Shown here piece by piece: positions 1-10,416 of a stretch of DNA of 64,000 nt. The stretch's first letter is position 1, and each line of letters starts with the position of its first letter. A model generated the notes under the pieces. The model worked only from the letters and a program-made list of their open reading frames with translations, had not been told where the DNA came from and did not search any database. The DNA is from JADJWR01 sp964610575. Lineage in GTDB: Bacteria; Pseudomonadota; Gammaproteobacteria; Burkholderiales; Burkholderiaceae_F. The translations under genes were made by a program, and so were the position numbers. The DNA is taken from the NCBI GenBank assembly GCA_964610575.1, contig CAZSYX010000010.1, positions 6,920 to 70,919 of the forward strand, read 5' to 3'.

Positions 1-700
1 CCCGCGGGCCGGCAAAGCCGATCAGCGCCTTGGGCTCCGCGATCACGACGTCACCGAGGAAGGCGAAGCTTGCCGACACGCCGCCCATCGTCGGGTCGGT
101 GAGCACCGAGATGAACGGCAGCCGCGCATCCGCGAGGCGCGTGATCATCGCCGTGGTCTTGGCCATCTGCATCAGCGACAGCAGGCCCTCCTGCATCCGC
201 GCGCCGCCGGTAGCGGTGAAGCAGATGAAGGGCAGCTTCTGTTCAAGCGCCGTCTGCACGCCGCGCACGAAGCGCTCGCCGACGACGGAACCCATCGAAC
301 CGCCCATGAAGCCGAACTCGAAGCAGGCGACAACAACCGGCAGCGACCGGATCGAGCCACCCATCACCACCAGCGCGTCGGTCTCGCCGGTCGAGGACAT
401 CGCTTCCTGAAGCCGCTCCGGGTACTTGCGACTGTCCTTGAACTTCAGCGCGTCGGTCGGCAGCACCTCGACACCGATCTCGTAGCGCCCCTCGGGGTCG
501 AGCAGCACATCGAGCCGCGCGCGCGCGCCGATGCGCAGGTGGTGCGAGCACTTGGGGCAAACGCTCAGCGTGCGCTCGAGTTCGGCGCTGTACAGCACCG
601 ATTCGCAGCCCGGGCACTTGGTCCACAGCCCTTCGGGAACGGTCTTGCGCGAGCCGCCCTGCTTGATCCGCGGCGGCAGCAGTTTCTCGAGCCAGCTCAT
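1..700 (-). CDS. accD: Acetyl-CoA carboxylase carboxyltransferase beta subunit (partial)
   Basis: This is the N-terminal 233 or so codons of AccD, the zinc-ribbon half of the carboxyltransferase that makes malonyl-CoA for fatty acid synthesis in the cytoplasm; the 3' part lies left of the window. The ATG at 700 gives a protein beginning MSWLEKLLPP. A zinc ribbon C29-x2-C32-x15-C48-x2-C51 is followed by the crotonase-like core with GGARMQEG and the PTMGGVSASFA stretch, all typical of AccD. It sits 55 bases downstream of trpA, the usual betaproteobacterial arrangement, and is probably cotranscribed with the trp genes. Confidence 0.96.
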   Translation of the reverse strand, partial: MSWLEKLLPPRIKQGGSRKTVPEGLWTKCPGCESVLYSAELERTLSVCPKCSHHLRIGARARLDVLLDPEGRYEIGVEVLPTDALKFKDSRKYPERLQEAMSSTGETDALVVMGGSIRSLPVVVACFEFGFMGGSMGSVVGERFVRGVQTALEQKLPFICFTATGGARMQEGLLSLMQMAKTTAMITRLADARLPFISVLTDPTMGGVSASFAFLGDVVIAEPKALIGFAGPR

Positions 701-755
701 CGTTCCTCCCGGGTGCAGCACGGTTGCACAGCGATCAGCGGGCCGCGCGGCGACT

Positions 756-1576
756 TCACGCCGCCTCCGCTGCCGGAGCGACCGCGTCGATGGCGCGACG
801 CAGGTCGGCCAGCAACGCGGCCGCCGCCTGCACCGCCCGCTCGCGCGGCACGCTTTCCATTTCCTGGATGATGCGGCTGCCCACGACCACGGCGTCGGCG
901 ACTCGCGCCACCGCCTGCGCGGTGGCTGCGTCACGAATGCCGAAGCCGACACCGACCGGCACCTTCGCCAGGTTCTTGATCAGCGGGATACGCGCCGCGA
1001 CCGCGTCGACGTCGAGATGACCGGCGCCGGTGATGCCCTTCAGGCTCACGTAGTACAGGTAACCGCTGGCGACTTTGGCCACACGCGCGATGCGGTCCTC
1101 GGTCGACGTCGGTGCGAGCAGGAAGATCGGGTCGATTTCGGCTGCCTTCATCGCCGCGGCGAAGTCCTCGCACTCCTCCGGCGGGTAGTCGACGACCAGC
1201 ACGCCGTCGACGCCCGCAGCCGAAGCGGCGCGTGCAAACGTGTCGCGCCCCATGTGCTCGATCGGGTTCGCATATCCCATCAGCACGACCGGTGTGCTCG
1301 CATCCCGCTGCCGGAATTCGCTAACGAACTGCAGTGTCTGCTTCAGGCCGACGCCTTGTCGTATCGCCCGCTCGGTGGCGCGCTGGATGACCGGGCCGTC
1401 GGCCATCGGATCGGAAAACGGCACGCCCAGTTCGATGACGTCGGCGCCGGCGGCCGCCAGCGCAAGCATCAGCGGCACCGTCAGCTCGGGCGCCGGGTCA
1501 CCGGCGGCGACATAGGGAATGAGCCCCTTGCGCTTCTGCGAGGCAAGGCGGCCGAAGGCCCTGGCGATTCGCGACA

Positions 1577-1577
<1 letters not shown>
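756..1577 (-). CDS. trpA: Tryptophan synthase alpha chain
   Basis: Cytoplasmic alpha subunit of tryptophan synthase (273 residues, normal length), which cleaves indole-3-glycerol phosphate to indole and glyceraldehyde 3-phosphate. The two catalytic acids known from the family are visible at exactly the classical positions, Glu49 in IELGVPFSDP and Asp60 in MADGP. The phosphate-binding loop GVGFGI is near residue 210. Its ATG overlaps the trpB stop by one base (TGATG), so translation is likely coupled to trpB, its partner subunit. Confidence 0.98.
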
Positions 1578-2826
<1,249 letters not shown>

Positions 2827-2830
<4 letters not shown>

Positions 2831-3486
2831 GCTGCGTCCGAAAGTTCTGGGTATTCGCGCCGGTCGGCCAGCCGCACGGCGGCGCAGAAACGCTGCAGCC
2901 GCTCGGCACTCTTGATTCCCGGCGCCGCCTCGACACCGCTGCTGACATCGACCGCAAACGGGCGAACCCGGGCGATGGCGTCGACCACGTTTTTTTCGTT
3001 CAGTCCGCCTGCGAGGACCAGCGGCATCGTTCGCTGACCTGGTGCCGGCAGCCGCGCCCAGTCGAACACCATGCCGCTGCCGCCGAATCCCGCTGCCGGC
3101 GCGTCGGCCAGCAGCGCGATTGCCGAGGGAAAAGAGCGCACGAAGTCTAACAAATCGACACCCTCGGCCATGCGCGCCGCGCGCAGGTAAGGACGGTCAA
3201 AAAGCTCGCAGTCGGCAGCCGTTTCGTCGCCGTGAAACTGCAGCAGCGCGTTGGGCACCTGAGCGAGACACGCTCGCACGTGCTCTGCGCCGGCGTTGAC
3301 GAACAGCAGCACGGGCGTCACGAAAGGCGGTAGCGAACGAGCCAGTTCACGCAGTCGGTGAGGCTCGACGAAGCGCGGGCTGCGCTCGTAGCAGACGAAG
3401 CCCACCGCATCGGCGCCGCAGGCAACCGCGTTCACCGCGTCCTCGACGCGGGTGATGCCGCAGATCTTTACGCGCGTTCGCCGCAT
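2827..3486 (-). CDS. trpF: Phosphoribosylanthranilate isomerase
   Basis: TIM-barrel isomerase (219 residues) converting N-(5-phosphoribosyl)anthranilate to the carboxyphenylamino-deoxyribulose phosphate in tryptophan synthesis. The ATG at 3486 was chosen because it gives the family N-terminus RVKICGIT with the catalytic cysteine; the open frame upstream is out-of-frame truA. The catalytic aspartate is in FHGDE, and LAGGLN plus VDVSSGVE form the phosphate site. It overlaps the 3' end of truA by 19 bases and trpB by 4, so it reads as an internal gene of the operon. Confidence 0.97.
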
Positions 3487-4262
3487 GCGGGTGCGATCTC
3501 GTCCGGCGGTGCCGGCAGGCCGAAGGCCGGATCGTATTCGACTCCGGTCAGGTACAGGCCGGCGGCAACAAAGGTCGGCGCCGCCGCGCTGCGGTCGCGT
3601 CCTTGCAGCACCTCGCCAACCCACTGGGCCGACTGCCGGCCGAGGCCGACATAGACCAGCGTGCCGACAAGGTTGCGCACCATGTGATGCAGGAACGCGT
3701 TGGCCACCAGCCGGAAACGGATCAGGTTGCCGAATCGCTCGATGCGCAGTTCGCGCAGTTCGCGCACCGGCGAGGCGGCCTGGCACTCGGCCGAGCGAAA
3801 GGCGCTGAAATCATGGCGGCCGATGAGCAGCGCTGCTGCCTCGCGCATCGGCTCCAACTGCAGCGGTCGGGCGAGCCAGCCGGTTCGGTGCGCGAGCAGC
3901 GGCGAGCGCACCGGATCGTTGAGCAGCCAGTAGTCATAGCGGCGGGCGGTGGCGCCGAAGCGGGCGTGGAACGTTTCAGGAACCTCGACCGCCCAGCGAA
4001 CCGCAGCCGCCTCCGGCAGAAAGCAGTTCACGCCGCGTACCCAGGCGTTCAGCGGCCGAGTCACCGGCGGGTCGATGTGCACGACCTGATACGTCGCGTG
4101 CACGCCGGCGTCGGTCCGCCCGGCGCAGATGGTCGGCACCGGTGCGCCGGCGAGCTGCGCCAATGCCTGCTCCACCCCATCCTGCACCGTTCGGCCGTCG
4201 GCCTGCGTCTGCCAGCCGTGAAAGGCGGCGCCATCGTACTGAAGTCCAAGCGCCAGTCGCAT
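3468..4262 (-). CDS. truA: tRNA pseudouridine(38-40) synthase
   Basis: TruA (264 residues) isomerises uridines 38-40 in the tRNA anticodon arm. The catalytic aspartate is D51 in the family signature AGRTDAGVHA, with the N-terminal strand LGLQYDGAAFHGWQ also typical. It lies between fimV and trpF, a conserved betaproteobacterial position, and its end overlaps trpF by 19 bases. A hairpin terminator sits between fimV and this gene, so truA-trpFBA-accD is probably a separate transcription unit with some read-through. Confidence 0.97.
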   Translation of the reverse strand: MRLALGLQYDGAAFHGWQTQADGRTVQDGVEQALAQLAGAPVPTICAGRTDAGVHATYQVVHIDPPVTRPLNAWVRGVNCFLPEAAAVRWAVEVPETFHARFGATARRYDYWLLNDPVRSPLLAHRTGWLARPLQLEPMREAAALLIGRHDFSAFRSAECQAASPVRELRELRIERFGNLIRFRLVANAFLHHMVRNLVGTLVYVGLGRQSAQWVGEVLQGRDRSAAAPTFVAAGLYLTGVEYDPAFGLPAPPDEIAPACGERA

Positions 4263-4281
4263 GCGTGCGGAGCAGGAAATG

Positions 4282-4316
4282 AAAAGGGCCGGCGCGAAGC
4301 GTACTCGCGCCGGCCC
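4282..4316 (-). terminator. Rho-independent terminator after fimV
   Basis: Perfect 12-base arms, GGGCCGGCGCGA at 4286-4297 and its complement at 4305-4316, close a 7-base loop; read on the minus strand the hairpin is followed by TTTTC. It lies 19 bases past the fimV stop, the position expected of its terminator. Confidence 0.8.
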
Positions 4317-4334
4317 GGTGCTGCGGCTGGAACG

Positions 4335-7148
4335 TCAGCGGTCGATCTGCTTCATCAGTTCGACCGCAGCCTGGCGCTGCTCGCGCGTGCCGTCGCGCAT
4401 GACCTCCTCGAGCAGTTCGCGTGCGCCGTCCTTGACGCCGAGGTCGATGTAGCCGCGGGCCAGATCGAGCTTGGTCGCCATCTGCGATGCCATCTGGCTG
4501 CCGGTCAGAGCGCCAGCCGCGCCGGGCCGCGTCGTCAGCGGAAGGCCGGCCCCGCTCAGGTCGAAGTCGATCAACGGAACGGTCGCCTGATCGGTGTTCG
4601 ACATCAAACGGGTCGATCCCTCGGGCAGGGCTGTCAGCCCGCCCAGCAGCGTCGGCTGGTTCAAGGTTTCCTCCAGAGGTGCGGGGCGCGGCCGCGAGGT
4701 ACCAGTGGCCGGGGGAGCCGCGGCCGTCGCGACTGCCTCGGTCGTCACCGGGCGCCGGCCCGTGAGGTCGAATTCCATACCGCTGACGGCCTCTTTCTTC
4801 ACCGGCGCCTTGGCAACCTCAGGCTTCGGCGCCGTCGACGGCGGCAGGTTCAGGTCGAGGTCCGGCAACTCGGGCAGCTTCGGCGCCTTGCCGGCCGTGA
4901 CCGCGGGAAGTCCGAAATCGAAATCGAGGGGCCTGTCCACCGCGGGCGCAGGCGCAGGCCCGGCTTCGGGCCCGATGATGCGGGTACGCGGCATGGTCGT
5001 CATCGACTCGAACTCGAGCGCCGACAGGTCCACCGGTGCGCGCGACGGCGACGGTACGGCGCCCGATACGGTCGGAGCCTCCGTGCCTACTTTGGACTCC
5101 AGCGGCAGCACCGTTTCGGCGCTGATCGAACTGTCCATCGCCACGACCGAATCGGGCACCTGGCGCTCGCCGCCTTCGCCGGGCGCTGTCGCCGAACGAT
5201 CCAGTGCCGTCGCTTCTCCGCCAAGGGTGGCTGGCGGCGCCCGGAACCCGCCGGTCTCGGCGCCGAGGCGATTCGGCGTGGTCGTTTCGAGGTGCAACTC
5301 CTCCATCGTGTCGCGACGGATCATTTCGGCCATCGCCGCCGTCGAGGCGGTAAACATCGAGTTAGTCGGGTCGATGGACCGACCGACTGCCGCTGCGCGT
5401 TCCCAATCCTCGCCGGTTCCCCCGGTACGAGCCATCAGATCCGCCGCATGGCGGGAGAAGCCGGCCTTGTCGCCGCGGCGAGCGAGAATTTCCATCAGCT
5501 TGACGCGCGCCGGGTGGCGGTCCGGTTGCACCCGCAGCGCTTCCTTGAGGATGTCCTCGGCCTGCTCCTCGCGGCCGTAGGCGATGTACACGTCGGCCTC
5601 GGCAACCGGATCGACGTCGCTCGCATCGACCTGCGTCGCCGCTGGGATGAAGCTCGAATTGAACGTGCTGACCGCGCCGGTGTCGACACTGCGTCCGTCC
5701 GTCTGGCCAAACAGCGAGTTCCCGTGGGCTGCCTCGGCGCTCAGACCGAAGTCCTCTTCCCCGCCGGCCGGCTTGCGACGACGGTACAGGCTGTAGCCGA
5801 CGAGTCCCGCAAGGACCACGCCGAGCCCGGCCACCAGCGGCAAGTTGGAGCCAACCAGGCTCGACAGCATGCCGGGTTCTTCGGCAGTCGGCGGGGCCGC
5901 CTTCGGTGCCGCGGCCTTCGGAGTCTCGGCGGGAGCCGGCGGCACAGCGGGTGCAGCCGCCGGCGCCGGCGGAGCCGCCGAGGGGGCCGCAGCGACGGGG
6001 GCGGGGCTCGGTGCCGCCGCCGTCGTCGCGGCAGCGCTGGGCTTGCCTTCGGCAGCAGCCTGCACCTGTGCGCCGGTCTTGCTCTGCAGTTCGAGCGCCT
6101 TCTGCAACTGCTGGTTGGTGCGCTCCAGCTCAGCGACGCGGTCAAGCAGGTCCTTGATCTGGCGATCGCGCGCAACCGCTTCGTCGCCGGTCTTCGCCGC
6201 AGTTGCCGCTTGGGCGATCTTCAACTGATCGCCGGCTGGGGCCGCTGCACTGCTGTCCTGCACCTGTGTCGTCACACGGCCCTGACCGGCGGCCGCCGCG
6301 GCACCCGGCCCGGCTTCCGTGGCCGCCTGGGCAAGCCGGCTGCGATAGCGCGCAAAGTCGGCGCTCTGGGCAGCGACCTCGCGGCGCGCGGCGGCTTGGT
6401 CGGTCGCCCGCACTTGCGGCTCGTCCGGCACCTTCAACACACTGCCGGCACGAAGGTTGTTCATGTTGCCGCCGATGAACGCCTCCGGATTGCCCCGGAA
6501 CAGTGCCACCAGCATCTGGTCCAGCGAGGCTGACGGGGGCCGTGTCCTCTCCGCGATGCTGCCCAGCGTGTCGCCGCGCTGGACCTCATAGGTGGAGGCG
6601 GTGCGCGAGCCGGACACAGCCGGCGCGGCAGCCGCGCGCGGCGCGGCCGGTGCTGCGGCGGCAGCCGGGGCGGGCGACGGAGCAGGCGCGGCGGCTCGTC
6701 CGGCGGCCGGCGCGACCACGTCGGGTGCGGCGCGAAGCGCCGGCGGGTCGAGCAGGATCGTGTACTCGCGCAAAACCCGCCCGGTCGACGAGGTCAGTTC
6801 AAGCAACAGGTCGAGGTACGGTTCATTGACGGCGTTCGGCGAGGAGATCCGCACCACATAGCCGGTGTCGGTGCGCTGGCCCAGGGTGACCCGAAGGCCG
6901 CTAAGCGCTGGGTTGTACTCCAGGTTCGCCTGCCGGAAAGCGGCCGCAGAGGCCAGCTTGATCGCCAGCGAAGCGGCCTCTTCCCGGTTGACCGACGTGA
7001 TCTCGACCTCGGCCCGGAGCGGTTGCCCGAGGGCTGACTGAACGGTGATACGGCCCAACCCGGCACCGTAAGCAGCTGGCGCGGAAAACGCCAGACCGAT
7101 CGCCAGCGCCAAGCCGCACCGGCCCGGCATGCGCGTATGTTTCTTCAT
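4335..7148 (-). CDS. fimV: FimV-family polar/peptidoglycan-binding motility protein
   Basis: FimV proteins organise the cell pole and promote type IV pilus assembly and twitching. The ATG at 7148 is preferred over one at 7205 because it places a signal peptide (about 28 residues, ending AAYG) at the very N-terminus. After it come the FimV N-terminal domain (GRITVQSALGQPLRAEVEI), a LysM domain near residues 185-240 (TYEVQRGDTLGSIAERT), a coiled coil (about 310-360), an Ala/Pro-rich linker, one membrane helix near residue 435 followed by YRRRK, a TPR-like block and the conserved C-terminal FimV helix. The protein has 937 residues, normal for the family, and is flanked by asd and truA as in other betaproteobacteria. 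Confidence 0.93.
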   Translation of the reverse strand: MKKHTRMPGRCGLALAIGLAFSAPAAYGAGLGRITVQSALGQPLRAEVEITSVNREEAASLAIKLASAAAFRQANLEYNPALSGLRVTLGQRTDTGYVVRISSPNAVNEPYLDLLLELTSSTGRVLREYTILLDPPALRAAPDVVAPAAGRAAAPAPSPAPAAAAAPAAPRAAAAPAVSGSRTASTYEVQRGDTLGSIAERTRPPSASLDQMLVALFRGNPEAFIGGNMNNLRAGSVLKVPDEPQVRATDQAAARREVAAQSADFARYRSRLAQAATEAGPGAAAAAGQGRVTTQVQDSSAAAPAGDQLKIAQAATAAKTGDEAVARDRQIKDLLDRVAELERTNQQLQKALELQSKTGAQVQAAAEGKPSAAATTAAAPSPAPVAAAPSAAPPAPAAAPAVPPAPAETPKAAAPKAAPPTAEEPGMLSSLVGSNLPLVAGLGVVLAGLVGYSLYRRRKPAGGEEDFGLSAEAAHGNSLFGQTDGRSVDTGAVSTFNSSFIPAATQVDASDVDPVAEADVYIAYGREEQAEDILKEALRVQPDRHPARVKLMEILARRGDKAGFSRHAADLMARTGGTGEDWERAAAVGRSIDPTNSMFTASTAAMAEMIRRDTMEELHLETTTPNRLGAETGGFRAPPATLGGEATALDRSATAPGEGGERQVPDSVVAMDSSISAETVLPLESKVGTEAPTVSGAVPSPSRAPVDLSALEFESMTTMPRTRIIGPEAGPAPAPAVDRPLDFDFGLPAVTAGKAPKLPELPDLDLNLPPSTAPKPEVAKAPVKKEAVSGMEFDLTGRRPVTTEAVATAAAPPATGTSRPRPAPLEETLNQPTLLGGLTALPEGSTRLMSNTDQATVPLIDFDLSGAGLPLTTRPGAAGALTGSQMASQMATKLDLARGYIDLGVKDGARELLEEVMRDGTREQRQAAVELMKQIDR

Positions 7149-7314
7149 TGCCACGGTTGCCTCTCGGCGGCTGTCATTTCGAAATTTGAAATTAGCATCA
7201 GCCACTTAGGCCTGCAAGCTGACAAAGCGCCGTAACTCATCGTCCGTGCGGCCGAGGCCTAACTGCGGACCGTGGCTCAGCCCCGTCCGAACGCCCTAGA
7301 CTCGACCGGCGGGC

Positions 7315-8442
7315 TCAGTCGAGCTTGTTCAGCAGGATGCGCAGCATACGCCGCAGCGGCTCAGCGGCACCCCAGAGCAGCTGGTCGCCAATCGTGAAGG
7401 CGGACAGGTATTCGCCCCCCATCGCCAGCTTGCGCAGGCGGCCGATCGGGATTTCCATCTTGCCGCTGACACGCGCTGGCGACAGCTCGCGAATGCTGTC
7501 CTCGCGCCGGTTCGGGATCACCCGCACCCAGCGGTTGGCGGCCGCCAGCATCGACTCGATCTCGGCCAGCGGCAGGTCCTTCTTGAGCTTGATCGTCAGC
7601 GCCTGGCTGTGGCAGCGCATCGCACCGACGCGGACGCAGAGGCCCTCGACGATCAGCGAACCGGGCTGGCCCATCGCAGGGCGGCCGAGGATCTTGTTGG
7701 CCTCCGCCCCGCCCTTCCACTCCTCGCGGCTTACACCGTTGCCCAGATCCTTGTCGATCCACGGGATCAGGCTGCCGGCCAGCGGTACGCCGAAGTTCTC
7801 CTTGGGCAACTGGTCGGACAGCAGCGCCGCGCCGACCCGGCGATCGATCTCGAGGATCGCCGAAGCGGGGTCTGCCAGAAGATCCTTGACCGACGCATGC
7901 GCATGGCCCATCTGCGCCAGCAGTTCGCGCATGTTCTGCGCGCCGGCACCGGAGGCCGACTGATAGGTCATCGCGGTGACCCACTCGACCAGGTCGGCCT
8001 TCAGCAGACCGTCGATGCCGAGCAGCATCAGGCTGACGGTGCAGTTGCCGCCGATGTAGTCCTTGATACCGCGCGCCAGCGCTGACTTGATCACCGGCAT
8101 GTTGACCGGATCAAGGATGATCACCGCGTTGTCTTTCATGCGCAGGCTGGAGGCCGCGTCGATCCAGTAGCCGTTCCAGCCGGCGGCGCGCAGCTTCGGA
8201 TGGACGTCGCCGGTGTAGTCGCCGCCCTGGCAGGTCACGACGGTGTCGCAGGCACGCAGCGCGGCGAGGTCGTTGGCGTCCTTCAGCGTGGCTTCGGCAC
8301 GGGCCACCTTGGGCGCCGCGCCACCGGCGCTCGAAGTGCTGAAGAAGACCGCGTCGAACAACTCGAAGTCCTTCTCGGCCGCCATCCGGTCCATCAGAAC
8401 CGAACCAACCATGCCGCGCCAACCGACGAAACCCACTCTCAT
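7315..8442 (-). CDS. asd: Aspartate-semialdehyde dehydrogenase
   Basis: NADPH-dependent reduction of aspartyl phosphate to the semialdehyde, the branch point for lysine/diaminopimelate, threonine and methionine synthesis. The N-terminal dinucleotide fold GFVGWRGMVGSVL and the nucleophile C134 in GGNCTVSLML are clear; at 375 residues it is of the Gram-negative type. It lies 36 bases past leuB and so probably belongs to the leu transcription unit. About 165 bases without a gene separate it from fimV. Confidence 0.97.
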   Translation of the reverse strand: MRVGFVGWRGMVGSVLMDRMAAEKDFELFDAVFFSTSSAGGAAPKVARAEATLKDANDLAALRACDTVVTCQGGDYTGDVHPKLRAAGWNGYWIDAASSLRMKDNAVIILDPVNMPVIKSALARGIKDYIGGNCTVSLMLLGIDGLLKADLVEWVTAMTYQSASGAGAQNMRELLAQMGHAHASVKDLLADPASAILEIDRRVGAALLSDQLPKENFGVPLAGSLIPWIDKDLGNGVSREEWKGGAEANKILGRPAMGQPGSLIVEGLCVRVGAMRCHSQALTIKLKKDLPLAEIESMLAAANRWVRVIPNRREDSIRELSPARVSGKMEIPIGRLRKLAMGGEYLSAFTIGDQLLWGAAEPLRRMLRILLNKLD

Positions 8443-8477
8443 GACACCGCTCCCCTCAAAGATCCTCTTTCAACGCA

Positions 8478-9548
8478 TCAGCCGAGCGCCGCGACGACCG
8501 CGTCACCCATTTCCCTGGTGCCCACCGTCCGCGCGCCACCGGCGGCGATATCCGCCGTGCGCAGCCCCTGTGCCAGCACCTTCTTGACCGCCGCCTCGAT
8601 GCGGTCGGCCTGCTGCGCGCGATCGAGCGAATAGCGCAGCATCATCGCCGCCGACAGGATCGTCGCCAGCGGATTGGCCACGCCCTTGCCGGCGATGTCC
8701 GGCGCGCTGCCGTGGCTCGGCTCGTACAGGCCCTGGCCGCGCTCGTTCAGCGATGCCGACGGCAGCATGCCGATGGAGCCGGTCAGCATCGCTGCTTCGT
8801 CGGACAGGATGTCGCCGAACATGTTGCCGGTGACGATCACGTCGAAGCTCTTGGGAGCGCGCACCAGTTGCATCGCCGCATTGTCGACGTACATGTGTTC
8901 CAACGTGACGTCCGGGTAGGCGGCGTGCACTTCGGTGACCACGTCCTTCCAGAACTGGAAGGTCTCGAGCACGTTGGCCTTGTCGACGCTGGTCACCTTG
9001 CGGTTGCGCTTGCGCGCCGCCTCGAATGCCACGCGGGCAATCCGCTCGATCTCCGGCCGCGCATAGCGCATGGTGTCAAACGCCTCGGGCTGGCCGGCGA
9101 AGGCGCCGTCGGGGGCGCTGCGCCTCCCGCGCGGTGTGCCGAAATAGATGTCACCGGTCAGTTCGCGCACGATCAGGATGTCGAGCCCGGCCACCACTTC
9201 GGGCTTCAGCGTCGAGGCCGCGGCCAGTTCCGGGTACAGGATCGCCGGGCGAAGATTGGCGAACAGGCCGAGCGACTTGCGCAGCCCGAGGATCGCCTGC
9301 TCGGGGCGCAGCGCACGCTCGAGCTTGTCGTACTTCCAGTCGCCGACTGCGCCGAACAGCACGGCATCTGCCTGCTTTGCCAGCCTCAGCGTCGCCTCGG
9401 GCAGCGGATGGCCGTGCCGGTCGTAAGCGGCGCCGCCGACATCGGCGAACTCGAGTTCGAAGCGCTCGTCGAGCGAATGCAAGACGCGCACCGCCTCGGC
9501 GATGATCTCCGGCCCGATGCCGTCGCCCGGCAGCACTGCGATCTTCAT
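8478..9548 (-). CDS. leuB: 3-isopropylmalate dehydrogenase
   Basis: NAD-dependent oxidative decarboxylase of 3-isopropylmalate in leucine synthesis (356 residues). The N-terminus KIAVLPGDGIGPEI, the substrate arginines in LRKSLGLFANLRP, the Tyr in RELTGDIYFG and the metal/NAD loop EPSHGSAPDIAGKGVANP are all present. The order leuC-leuD-leuB-asd is compact (leuD to leuB about 65 bases), consistent with a single transcript. Confidence 0.98.
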   Translation of the reverse strand: MKIAVLPGDGIGPEIIAEAVRVLHSLDERFELEFADVGGAAYDRHGHPLPEATLRLAKQADAVLFGAVGDWKYDKLERALRPEQAILGLRKSLGLFANLRPAILYPELAAASTLKPEVVAGLDILIVRELTGDIYFGTPRGRRSAPDGAFAGQPEAFDTMRYARPEIERIARVAFEAARKRNRKVTSVDKANVLETFQFWKDVVTEVHAAYPDVTLEHMYVDNAAMQLVRAPKSFDVIVTGNMFGDILSDEAAMLTGSIGMLPSASLNERGQGLYEPSHGSAPDIAGKGVANPLATILSAAMMLRYSLDRAQQADRIEAAVKKVLAQGLRTADIAAGGARTVGTREMGDAVVAALG

Positions 9549-9613
9549 TCAGGTTGCTCCGCGGGGCACTTCTTCGTCCGACTCCGCCCGCCCCAGGAAC
9601 GAAGTGCGCGCCA

Positions 9614-10264
9614 CTAACGGCTGGCGGTCTTCTCCAGCCACGGGAACCGCGCCAGGCGCTGCGCCTCGAACTGCCGGATCTTGTCCTGGTGGCGCAGCGT
9701 CAGCCCGATGTCGTCCAGGCCGTTGAGCAGGCAGTACTTCCGAAACGGCGCGATCTCGAACGCATGCTCGGCGCCGCCCGCCTCGATCACCTTCTGCTGC
9801 GGCAGATCGATGGTCAGCCGGTAGCCGTTGAAACCAGCCACCTCGTGGAACAGCCGGTCGATCACCAGTTCCGGCAGCACGATCACCAGCAGGCCGTTCT
9901 TCAGCGAGTTGTTGTAGAAGATGTCGGCAAAGCTCGGCGCCAGGATCGCCCGGAACCCGTGCTGCACCAGCGCCCACGGCGCATGCTCGCGCGACGAGCC
10001 ACAGCCGAAGTTCTTGCGCGCGAGCAGGATCGAAGCCCCCTGGTAGCGCGGCTGGTTGAGGACGAAGTCCGGGTTCAGCGGACGCCTGCTGTTGTCCATG
10101 CCCGGCTCGCCATGGTCCAGGTAGCGCCATTCGTCGAACAGGTTCGGCCCGAAGCCGCTGCGATGGATCGACTTCAGGAACTGCTTCGGAATGATCGCGT
10201 CGGTGTCGACGTTGGCACGATCGAGCGGCGCGACCAGGCCTTTGTGAACGGTGAAGGCTTCCAC
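9614..10264 (-). CDS. leuD: 3-isopropylmalate dehydratase small subunit
   Basis: Small subunit of isopropylmalate isomerase (216 residues), which supplies the substrate-specificity loop of the LeuCD heterodimer. Typical features are NVDTDAIIPKQFLKS and the aconitase-swivel motif NFGCGSSREHAPWAL. The start codon is GTG at 10264, giving MEAFTVHKGLVAPLDRANVDTD in the family register. It follows the small entericidin gene by 9 bases. Confidence 0.97.
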   Translation of the reverse strand: MEAFTVHKGLVAPLDRANVDTDAIIPKQFLKSIHRSGFGPNLFDEWRYLDHGEPGMDNSRRPLNPDFVLNQPRYQGASILLARKNFGCGSSREHAPWALVQHGFRAILAPSFADIFYNNSLKNGLLVIVLPELVIDRLFHEVAGFNGYRLTIDLPQQKVIEAGGAEHAFEIAPFRKYCLLNGLDDIGLTLRHQDKIRQFEAQRLARFPWLEKTASR

Positions 10265-10273
10265 GATCCGAGC

Positions 10274-10411
10274 CTACATCTTCTTCTTGGTGTCGGTCGC
10301 GGCCTTGTCCACCGCGCTGCCGGCGGCCGAAACATCCTTGCCGATGCCGGCGATCGTGTTGCAGCCCGCCACCGCGATGACGGCAGCGACAACGACGAAC
10401 AACTTCTTCAT
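10274..10411 (-). CDS. Entericidin A/B-like small lipoprotein
   Basis: A 45-residue protein, MKKLFVVVAAVIAVAGCNT at its start: a short signal peptide with lipobox VAGC (Cys17), followed by a small charged, Ala/Lys-rich tail rich in Asp and Thr. This is the entericidin family layout, a small membrane lipoprotein whose role outside enterics is unclear. It begins 5 bases after the leuC stop and ends 9 bases before leuD, so it is translated as part of the leu operon. The same insertion between leuC and leuD is, as I recall, common in Burkholderiales. Confidence 0.88.
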   Translation of the reverse strand: MKKLFVVVAAVIAVAGCNTIAGIGKDVSAAGSAVDKAATDTKKKM

Positions 10412-10416
10412 TGTCT

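Noticed and set aside
3603..6533. A 976-codon open frame on the plus strand opposite fimV.
   Set aside because: Arg/Gly/Gln-rich low-complexity translation, antisense to a clear gene with domains; a by-product of GC-rich codon bias.
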